Assembly: GCA_947625315.1 (NCBI GenBank)
Contig: CANQOE010000094.1
Coordinates: 1-5,039 of the forward strand
Source of the DNA: an uncultured Bacilli bacterium
Lineage (GTDB): Bacteria > Bacillota_I > Bacilli_A > RF39 > UBA660
Length of the DNA stretch: 5,039 nucleotides
Reading direction: 5' to 3'
Every line of letters begins with the position of its first letter. Within the stretch, counting starts at the first letter, position 1. Under the pieces are notes generated by a model. The model saw only the letters and a program-made list of their open reading frames with translations, searched no databases and was not told where the DNA came from. A program made the translations under genes and the position numbers. Shown piece after piece: positions 1-4,999 of the stretch.

Positions 1-20
1 TTTTTTCAATTCAATTTGTG

Positions 21-40
21 CCTTTCAGAGGACTGAAAGG
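21..40 (+). other. Perfect 8-bp hairpin in the 5' leader of the first gene
   Basis: The arms CCTTTCAG (21-28) and CTGAAAGG (33-40) are exact reverse complements around the 4-nt loop AGGA. Neither strand has a T-run directly after the stem, so it does not look like an intrinsic terminator. It ends 26 nt before the ATG at 67 and just before the ribosome binding site at 46-53. It could be a leader structure, an RNA-processing signal or a protein-binding hairpin with GGA in its loop. The structure is plain in the sequence; its function is unknown. Confidence 0.5.
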
Positions 41-66
41 ACAATAGAAAGGAATGTTAGTTAATT

Positions 67-663
67 ATGGAAAATAACCAATATACTGATTTAATTAAAA
101 GAAAACAACAAATAACTAAACAACTCGCAGTTTTAAAAAAAGATAAAAAAGTTCAAGAATATCTTGATTTATGTAATTTATATTCTACATTAACCAAAGA
201 AGAAAAAACTTTATCTAAAAAACTAAAATCTCAAGAATATTCTACCTGTAACCACATTTGTTGTTGTTCTCTTGTAGAACGTGATTACCAAGAAGGACGT
301 ACCCATCGTTATTATGGCTGTATAAAATGTGGTTTAAATGAAAGAATTCTTGCCAAAACTGCCAATTTTACCTTTAGCCAAATCATCAAAGAACATATTT
401 TAAATCCCGATGAAGAAATTATGTACAACTATTTAACTTCTAAATCACTTTCTAAAAAAAATATTATACCAGGCAATTTTGAATTAAATAGAGCAATATA
501 CTTAAAAATAAATGCTAAATATCCTGAAATTGATGATGAAACAGCTCTAAGATATTTAAAATACGCTTTGTATAAAATCCAAAATATTTCCGTAAATGCC
601 AAAAGAAAAACTAGCCGCGCTCTAAGATTATCTTTAAATCCAGAATTTAATAAATGGGATTAA
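67..663 (+). CDS. Uncharacterised protein with coiled-coil N-terminus and Cys/His zinc-site-like cluster
   Basis: I do not recognise a named family for this 198-residue protein. Residues 5-57 are Lys/Glu/Leu-rich and strongly helical, probably coiled coil. A putative metal site follows: C61-x-H63-x-C65-C66-C67, then C85-x2-C88 inside a 'YYGCIKCGL' stretch, which reads like a small zinc-ribbon-type knuckle. Residues 100-198 look mostly helical with no motif I can name. There is no signal peptide or membrane segment, so it should be cytosolic. The ATG at 67 is preceded by AGAAAGGA (46-53) at a rather long 13-nt spacing. The stop is only 4 nt before rsmG, so the two genes almost certainly share a transcript; a role tied to RNA or translation is possible but is only guilt by association. 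I have a memory of similar uncharacterised Firmicute proteins with an 'EGR...GCIKCGL' core, which would need a search to confirm. Confidence 0.85.
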   Translation: MENNQYTDLIKRKQQITKQLAVLKKDKKVQEYLDLCNLYSTLTKEEKTLSKKLKSQEYSTCNHICCCSLVERDYQEGRTHRYYGCIKCGLNERILAKTANFTFSQIIKEHILNPDEEIMYNYLTSKSLSKKNIIPGNFELNRAIYLKINAKYPEIDDETALRYLKYALYKIQNISVNAKRKTSRALRLSLNPEFNKWD

Positions 664-667
664 AAAA

Positions 668-1384
668 ATGAGTGATAAAATGAATAGAGAAACTTTTATT
701 AAAGAACTTTCTACTTTAAATATTACGCCGACTAAAGAACAATTACAATCTTTAGAAACTTACAAAAACTTACTACAAGAATACAATCAAAAATTTAACT
801 TAACTGCCATAATTCAAGATGAAGATATTTATTTAAAACATTTTTATGATTGCTTAACTTTAAAAAAAGCTTTAGACTTAACTCAAGATTTAAAAGTTTT
901 AGATATTGGAACCGGGGCAGGTTTTCCGGGCTTAGTCTTAAAAATCTTTTTTCCTAATCTTAAAATAACTTTGGTAGAAGCTAATGCTAAAAAAGTTTTG
1001 TTTTTAAATACAGTAATTAAAACTTTAGAGTTAAAAGATATAGAATGTTTAAATATGCGCGCTGAAAATCTTCCTCCAGAATATTTAGAATACTTTGATA
1101 TTGTAACTTCTCGAGCTGTTGCTAAAACTAATATTTTAATGGAACTAGCTATTCCTTATTTAAAAATAAATGGTTTATTTGTTCCCTTAAAAGCCAACAT
1201 TGACCAAGAATTAGAGGAATCTCAAAACGCTTTAAAAGTTTTAAATTGTTGCTTATTAAAAAAGTGCGAATTTAACTTACCCTTAATAAATGCTAAAAGA
1301 ACAATTCTTTTAATTCAAAAAAATGCTAAAACTTCTTCCCAATATCCTAGAACTTACGATAAAATAATTAAAAAACCTCTCTAA
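668..1384 (+). CDS. rsmG: 16S rRNA (guanine-527-N7) methyltransferase RsmG (GidB)
   Basis: RsmG transfers a methyl group from S-adenosylmethionine to N7 of G527 (E. coli numbering) in 16S rRNA, in the 530 loop of the small subunit decoding region. The 238-residue length is normal for the family. Visible hallmarks are the N-terminal helical part with 'NLTAI' (44-48) and 'HFYDCLTL' (58-65), the SAM-binding loop 'DIGTGAGFPG' (79-88), the acidic ribose-binding E104 in 'LVEA', 'RAENLP' (131-136), and 'SRAVA' (148-152). The C-terminal 'YPRTYDKIIKKPL' (226-238) matches the usual YPR...KKPL ending. It starts 4 nt after the upstream stop, with the weak Shine-Dalgarno TGGGAT (655-660); M5 (position 680) is a possible alternative start. 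In Firmicutes the gene usually lies between mnmG and noc. A terminator-like hairpin follows at 1401-1431. Identification is secure. Confidence 0.97.
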   Translation: MSDKMNRETFIKELSTLNITPTKEQLQSLETYKNLLQEYNQKFNLTAIIQDEDIYLKHFYDCLTLKKALDLTQDLKVLDIGTGAGFPGLVLKIFFPNLKITLVEANAKKVLFLNTVIKTLELKDIECLNMRAENLPPEYLEYFDIVTSRAVAKTNILMELAIPYLKINGLFVPLKANIDQELEESQNALKVLNCCLLKKCEFNLPLINAKRTILLIQKNAKTSSQYPRTYDKIIKKPL

Positions 1385-1400
1385 TAGTCATAAAAAAATT

Positions 1401-1431
1401 AAATCTTCTTATAATTAATAAGAGGATTTTT
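1401..1431 (+). terminator. rsmG terminator-like hairpin that also masks the next gene's Shine-Dalgarno site
   Basis: The arms AAATCTTCTTAT (1401-1412) and ATAAGAGGATTT (1418-1429) form 12 pairs, one of them a G-T wobble, around the 5-nt loop AATTA. T-residues run from 1427 to 1431, as expected of an intrinsic terminator for the operon at 67-1384. The 3' arm contains AAGAGGA (1420-1426), which sits 7 nt before the ATG at 1434 and is the only Shine-Dalgarno candidate for that gene. Folding would therefore both stop transcription and hide the ribosome binding site. The pairing is read directly; the dual role is inferred. Confidence 0.7.
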
Positions 1432-1433
1432 AT

Positions 1434-3113
1434 ATGAAAAAAATAATAATTTTAATACTAACTATTTTATTAATGGCTTTTTTTATAAACCAAAATTATT
1501 CTTCTAATTTAAAAGATTCTAATTTAGTTTTTAAAAGTATAAATCCTAATAGCAATTTTAATTATTATGAATTAACAGCTAAGGAAGATTCATTTATTAC
1601 TTATACTTATACTGATAATTTATTATATTACATATTAAAAAATAATCAAGACTACGAATTATATACTCTTAATTTAAACAGTAATCAAAAAGAATATATT
1701 GCTAAAATAGCTAATATGGATTATTGTGAATTAACTACCCATAATGTTAGTTGTCATCAAGCTCAAAATAGTTATCTCTATGACTTAAATTTAAACTTAT
1801 TATATACAAGTTCTAATAATGAAACTATCATTCCCTATAAAGATACTTATTTAAAACTAAAAGATAATCATCTTACTATCTCTCAAAATAATAAAGAAAC
1901 TAACTTTCAAGATTTATCTTCTTTAGCTAACAATACTTTAATATCTATTAAATACACTAATAAAGATACTTATCTCCTATATGAAGATATATCTAAAAAC
2001 TATAAACTATATAGTATTAATAATAAAAAATATCAAACTATAAATGCTTTAGATTATTATGAAATATCTCAAGGTTATATTTTTAAAACCGATGAATCTA
2101 AATATTTAATTTATGATTTTAATAATTCATCTAACGAAGTAACTATAACTGAAGAATTTTCCTTTCTAGATTATACTAATCCCTATTTGTTTTATTTAAC
2201 TGATAATCTAATTATTAATGATATAAAGACTAATACTTTTTTCGAATTAGCTCTTCCTTCTAATTCTCTTTTAGATTTAAAAGTTTTATCTAACTATCTA
2301 TTTTTAACTACATCAAAAGGCTTATACATTCTTGATTTAACTTCTTTAGATACCACTACTTTTTTAGACATAAATAGTTTTAGAGAAACACAGATATCTA
2401 ATCTTGTTGATGATATTCAAACCAAATATGCTATTAATATTTCCATAAAAGAAGAAGCTTTAAAAGATTATCCTGATTTTACAGCTTTAATAAATAATGA
2501 TAATGATACTATATATCAAGCTTTAAAAAAGATTGCTAATGTTTTAGAATTATTTAATTTGGAATTTTTTCAAAGCTTTTATGATTCTAAATATGAAGGT
2601 TTAAACATTAATTTAACAGGAATGCTAACACCTCAAGATTCTCAAAATCAAGCTTCTAATCCTCTAGCGTATTCTTTAGTTTTAAATAAAAAATATACTA
2701 TAGTTTTAGATAGCACCTATCAAGATTCACAATCAATTATCTGTCATGAATTAATGCATAACTTAGAATTTAATTTAAATAATAAAACTTCTAACTTTTT
2801 AAATAAGTGGAATGATTATAATCCTCCGGGTTTTAGTTATGCTAATTCTTATAGAGAAACTAATAACTATAGCTATACTATAATTGAGGAAAATCCGGCA
2901 AGTGTTTATTTTATTGATTCTTACGCTAAAACCTATCCCGAAGAAGACCATGCCCGTATCTTTGAATTATTATGTACTAGCAATACTAATACTTTTACAA
3001 CTTATCCTAATATTCAAGCTAAAGCTAACTATTTACAAGAAGAAATTTTAAAATATTATCCTTCTTTAGAATCTTCTACTTTATTTAATAATGTAAAAAA
3101 TTTGTTGCAATAA
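1434..3113 (+). CDS. Exported beta-propeller-like protein with C-terminal HExxH metalloprotease domain (lethal-factor-like)
   Basis: The protein has 559 residues. Residues 1-18 (two Lys, then a long Ile/Leu run) are a signal peptide or uncleaved N-terminal anchor; no lipobox Cys follows, so it is probably displayed outside the membrane. Residues ~30-312 carry repeated short strand patterns such as 'ELYTLNL', 'YLYDLNL', 'KLYSINN', 'YLIYDFN' and 'GLYILDL', which suggests a beta-propeller sensor or binding domain. Residues ~313-559 form the putative enzyme: HELMH at 438-442 (zinc ligands H438 and H442, catalytic E439), then 'SYAKTYPEEDHARIF' (496-510). In that segment Y497 and E504 are spaced 7 apart, like the catalytic Tyr and third zinc-ligand Glu of anthrax lethal factor (M34/ATLF-type gluzincins). 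The substrate is unknown. The gene has its own ATG with AAGAGGA 7 nt upstream, inside a hairpin. It lies unusually between rsmG and noc. The metalloprotease fold is likely; the propeller and the exact family are inferred by eye. Confidence 0.8.
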   Translation: MKKIIILILTILLMAFFINQNYSSNLKDSNLVFKSINPNSNFNYYELTAKEDSFITYTYTDNLLYYILKNNQDYELYTLNLNSNQKEYIAKIANMDYCELTTHNVSCHQAQNSYLYDLNLNLLYTSSNNETIIPYKDTYLKLKDNHLTISQNNKETNFQDLSSLANNTLISIKYTNKDTYLLYEDISKNYKLYSINNKKYQTINALDYYEISQGYIFKTDESKYLIYDFNNSSNEVTITEEFSFLDYTNPYLFYLTDNLIINDIKTNTFFELALPSNSLLDLKVLSNYLFLTTSKGLYILDLTSLDTTTFLDINSFRETQISNLVDDIQTKYAINISIKEEALKDYPDFTALINNDNDTIYQALKKIANVLELFNLEFFQSFYDSKYEGLNINLTGMLTPQDSQNQASNPLAYSLVLNKKYTIVLDSTYQDSQSIICHELMHNLEFNLNNKTSNFLNKWNDYNPPGFSYANSYRETNNYSYTIIEENPASVYFIDSYAKTYPEEDHARIFELLCTSNTNTFTTYPNIQAKANYLQEEILKYYPSLESSTLFNNVKNLLQ

Positions 3114-3133
3114 CTCCAAATTAATGATACAAT
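3105..3133 (+). promoter_or_regulatory. Sigma-A promoter with extended -10 for the Noc-like gene
   Basis: The -35 box TTGCAA (3105-3110) and -10 box TACAAT (3128-3133) are separated by exactly 17 nt, and TG at 3125-3126 one base before the -10 makes it an extended -10 promoter. The -35 box lies in the last two codons of the upstream protease gene. Transcription would begin near 3140, giving a leader of roughly 24 nt with a GGGG Shine-Dalgarno core at 3151-3154. This gives the downstream gene its own transcription, independent of the hairpin-controlled gene before it. Confidence 0.75.
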
Positions 3134-3163
3134 TAATAATAGATAATATTGGGGTTGATATAA

Positions 3164-4417
3164 ATGAATACTGAAAATAAAGTTGTTCAAGTACCTATTG
3201 ATATAATTGTTCCAAATCGTTTTCAACCACGTTTAACTTTTGATGACCGTGGCCTTGTTGAATTAGCTAATTCTATAAAAGAACATGGGATAATTCAACC
3301 TTTAATTTTGCGTAAAGTAGAAGACAAATATGAAATAGTCGCTGGAGAACGCCGTTTTAAAGCTGCCCGCATGGCTAATTTAACTACTGTACCTGCGATC
3401 ATTACTAATATGGATGATAATAAAAGTGCTGAAGTAGCTATTGTTGAAAATGTTCAAAGACGTAATTTAAGTGCCATAGAAGAAGCGCGTAGTTATAAAA
3501 ACCTTTTAGATAAAGGTGTATCACAAAGTGAATTAGCTAAAAAAATGGGTGTTAGCCAAAGTGCTATAGCTAATAAACTTCGTTTACTTAATTTAGATGA
3601 AGAAGTTCAAGAAGCTATTTTAAATAACCAAATTAGTGAACGTCATGCTCGTAGTTTACTAGTTTTAGAAAATCCTGAAGACCAGAAAGTATGGCTACAT
3701 CGAATTATCGCGGAACGTTTAACTGTTCGAGAATTAGATGATTTATTAAAGAAAGTTGTCAAAGATTATAAAGAAGATGAAAATGATGTTCCTTTAGTTA
3801 AAGAATTTGATTTAGAAGCTATGAAAAAACAAGCTGAAGCTTTACCCGATATAAGTCAAGCTACAACTAATCGTTTAAATCAAATGGATATGGAAAAAAG
3901 ATACAATCCTGATGTTGTTCCTGTAGAATTATCAGTCAATAATTCCAAAGATAATTTCTTTAATTTCTTAGAAAATGAAACAGTTAATATGAATATGGAT
4001 GATAATATGATTAAGGAACCTCAAGTAAATGTCAATGTTTTAGAAACCCCTCAAATGCCTGAAGCACCAAAAGAAGTTGTAGAAATGCCTAAATATGTTG
4101 AACCAACATTAGATATGCCTAAATCTATTTCCGATTTTAGTCGCCCTGAGGATTATATTGAACCAAAAGTTGAACAATTCCCAACTATTGATACAAATAT
4201 AAGTAATAAAGCATTTGACCCAACAAGTTTAATCGATAGATTAGACCCTAACTATCAACAAAAAGTTGAAGCCAGTGAAGGAAGAGATTTAAAAACTGCA
4301 ATTAATACTATTCGTGATACAAAAGATAAATTAGCAGCTTTAGGTTTTAATATTAGTTTAGAAGAAACTAGTCTCTTAGATACTTATCAATTTGTAATTA
4401 AAATAAAAAAAGATTAA
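3164..4417 (+). CDS. noc: Noc-like ParB-superfamily DNA-binding CTPase with long C-terminal extension
   Basis: ParB/Noc proteins are CTP-dependent DNA clamps that load at short palindromes. Noc uses them for nucleoid occlusion (blocking FtsZ division over the chromosome) and ParB for chromosome segregation. The N-terminal CTP-binding domain shows 'VPNRFQPR' (16-23), 'GIIQPLILR' (42-50), 'GERRFKAAR' (61-69) and 'ENVQRRNL' (95-102). The HTH is at ~118-139, followed by 'IANKLRLLNL' (135-144) and 'ISERHARSL' (157-165). Q132, K138 and R160 match Noc rather than ParB specificity positions; N143 replaces the Noc Lys. At 417 residues it is far longer than the ~283 of B. subtilis Noc. Residues ~200-373 form an acidic, Met/Pro-rich, probably disordered linker with 'MPK' repeats, and 374-417 a small helix-strand module ('LGFNISLEE...YQFVIKIKK'). 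TAA at 3161-3163 is in frame directly before the ATG, so no N-terminal membrane helix can be encoded. Its position near rsmG supports Noc. Calling it ParB instead remains possible. Confidence 0.85.
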   Translation: MNTENKVVQVPIDIIVPNRFQPRLTFDDRGLVELANSIKEHGIIQPLILRKVEDKYEIVAGERRFKAARMANLTTVPAIITNMDDNKSAEVAIVENVQRRNLSAIEEARSYKNLLDKGVSQSELAKKMGVSQSAIANKLRLLNLDEEVQEAILNNQISERHARSLLVLENPEDQKVWLHRIIAERLTVRELDDLLKKVVKDYKEDENDVPLVKEFDLEAMKKQAEALPDISQATTNRLNQMDMEKRYNPDVVPVELSVNNSKDNFFNFLENETVNMNMDDNMIKEPQVNVNVLETPQMPEAPKEVVEMPKYVEPTLDMPKSISDFSRPEDYIEPKVEQFPTIDTNISNKAFDPTSLIDRLDPNYQQKVEASEGRDLKTAINTIRDTKDKLAALGFNISLEETSLLDTYQFVIKIKKD

Positions 4418-4443
4418 ATTTCTTTTTTTTTTAATCTATTTTT
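4401..4443. terminator. Shared bidirectional terminator between two convergent genes
   Basis: AGATTAAA (4411-4418) pairs perfectly with TTTAATCT (4430-4437) around an 11-nt T-rich loop, and the stem continues with A-T pairs beyond one mismatch. Reading leftward, the stem is followed by TTTTTT-A-TTT, a good U-tract for ending the minus-strand gene. Reading rightward it is followed by A and then TTTTT (4439-4443). The stem has only one G-C pair, so its strength is uncertain, but its place between two convergent stops, 13 nt apart, supports termination in both directions. Confidence 0.6.
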
Positions 4444-4868
4444 CCTAAAAGATAATCAGCACTAATATTATAAGTTTTGCATATTGTATATAAAAAAGAA
4501 GTAGAAATTAGAAATCTTCCTCGTTCATAATCAGCAATAACAGAATGAGTTGTATTAAGTAAAGAAGCTAATTTAACCTGGGTAATTTTCTTTTCTTTTC
4601 TAAAAGCTTTTAATCTTTCTCCAGCTTTAATTTTATCAATCTTTTTATAAAATTTTTTATAATTTTTATTTTCATTTAAATCAAAAATATAATCAAAAGA
4701 TACTCCAAAATAATTACATAAAGTATTAAGATGTTTACAAGGAATAACTGCATCTTCTCTTTCGTATTGTCCATATACATCTTTATTAACATTTATTAAT
4801 AAACCTAAATCTTTTTGTAATAATCCATTACTTTCTCTTAAGTTTTTCAATTTAAATCCATAATTCAT
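4431..4868 (-). CDS. Tandem double-HTH XRE/Cro-family transcriptional regulator
   Basis: The 145-residue protein contains two XRE-type helix-turn-helix domains in one chain. The first spans ~5-63 ('LKNLRESNGLLQKDLGLLINVNKDVYGQYERED', in parts, ending 'FGVSFDYIFDL'). The second spans ~85-143 ('LKAFRKEKKITQVKLASLL...IADYERGR', ending 'YNISADYLLGK'). A Lys-rich helical linker (~66-84) joins them. Each has the typical Q-x-x-L-(A/G) second helix and the 'YER' after the recognition helix; the second fits the consensus better. There is no sensor, protease or membrane domain. I prefer the ATG at 4868, with GGTGG (4878-4874) 5 nt upstream; a TTG at 4880 would add four residues but would use up that site. 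The gene converges on the Noc-like gene and diverges from the gene at 5000. It may repress itself and that neighbour; its targets are unknown. Confidence 0.85.
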   Translation of the reverse strand: MNYGFKLKNLRESNGLLQKDLGLLINVNKDVYGQYEREDAVIPCKHLNTLCNYFGVSFDYIFDLNENKNYKKFYKKIDKIKAGERLKAFRKEKKITQVKLASLLNTTHSVIADYERGRFLISTSFLYTICKTYNISADYLLGKID

Positions 4869-4873
4869 ATTAT

Positions 4874-4878
4874 CCACC
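4874..4878 (-). promoter_or_regulatory. Shine-Dalgarno site deciding the start of the double-HTH gene
   Basis: On the minus strand the bases read TTGGTGGATAATATG. GGTGG matches part of the anti-Shine-Dalgarno complement and stands 5 nt from the ATG at 4868. That placement, and the family's habit of starting a few residues before the first HTH helix, favours the ATG over the in-frame TTG (4880) or GTG (4877). Upstream of the TTG the sequence is nearly all A/T apart from an isolated TATGAGAAAA. Confidence 0.55.
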
Positions 4879-4940
4879 AAATATATTTTCTCATAACATA
4901 TAAATATTTTAAATTAAACGATAAAATACCGACATTTTTA

Positions 4941-4969
4941 TTGACTTTTAATCTTCCTATAGTTATAAT
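4941..4969 (+). promoter_or_regulatory. Near-consensus sigma-A promoter for the rightmost gene
   Basis: TTGACT (4941-4946, five of six consensus bases) and the perfect TATAAT (4964-4969) are 17 nt apart, the ideal spacing. Transcription should start near 4976, giving a leader of about 24 nt before the GTG at 5000. It is the strongest promoter in the window by consensus. No equally clear promoter is visible for the divergent minus-strand gene in 4881-4999, where only weak A/T-rich -10-like strings occur. Confidence 0.8.
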
Positions 4970-4994
4970 TAATATATAAACTGGGAAGGAAGAT
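4951..4994. repeat. Inverted repeat bracketing the promoter core (possible operator half-sites)
   Basis: ATCTTCC (4951-4957) and GGAAGAT (4988-4994) are exact reverse complements, 30 nt apart, centred near 4972. The left copy lies between the -35 and -10 boxes; the right copy overlaps the Shine-Dalgarno region. It lies next to a gene for a double-HTH regulator, so an operator is conceivable. A 7-bp match could also be chance, particularly as GGAAGA-like purine runs are expected in a ribosome binding site. Confidence 0.3.
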
Positions 4995-4999
4995 AATAA

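Noticed and set aside
21..40. Intrinsic terminator of an upstream gene
   Set aside because: The stem is followed by ACAATAG on the plus strand and CACAAATTG on the minus strand, with no T-run on either.
54..77. Seven-codon upstream ORF (ATG at 54) overlapping the start of the first gene
   Set aside because: The ATG directly touches the Shine-Dalgarno AAGGA, leaving no usable spacing, and such short ORFs arise easily by chance.
578..602. Noc-binding or parS-like palindrome (ATTTCCGTAAAT near 587)
   Set aside because: It matches only half of the NBS and is not palindromic; similar TTTCC strings near 921 and 4128 fail the same test.
1434..1500. Lipoprotein signal peptide on the protease-like protein
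   Set aside because: The hydrophobic segment is followed by Phe-Ile-Asn-Gln-Asn and no Cys, so there is no lipobox; a plain signal peptide or anchor fits better.
3164..4417. Plasmid or phage ParB
   Set aside because: Its place near rsmG, the Noc-type specificity residues and the absence of replication or mobility genes favour a chromosomal gene.
4431..4868. Antitoxin half of a toxin-antitoxin pair
   Set aside because: No small toxin ORF lies beside it in the same direction; the neighbours are the convergent Noc-like gene and a divergent gene.
4869..4880. TTG start at 4880 for the double-HTH gene
   Set aside because: It would consume the only Shine-Dalgarno-like bases (GGTGG), and the ATG at 4868 has good spacing to them.
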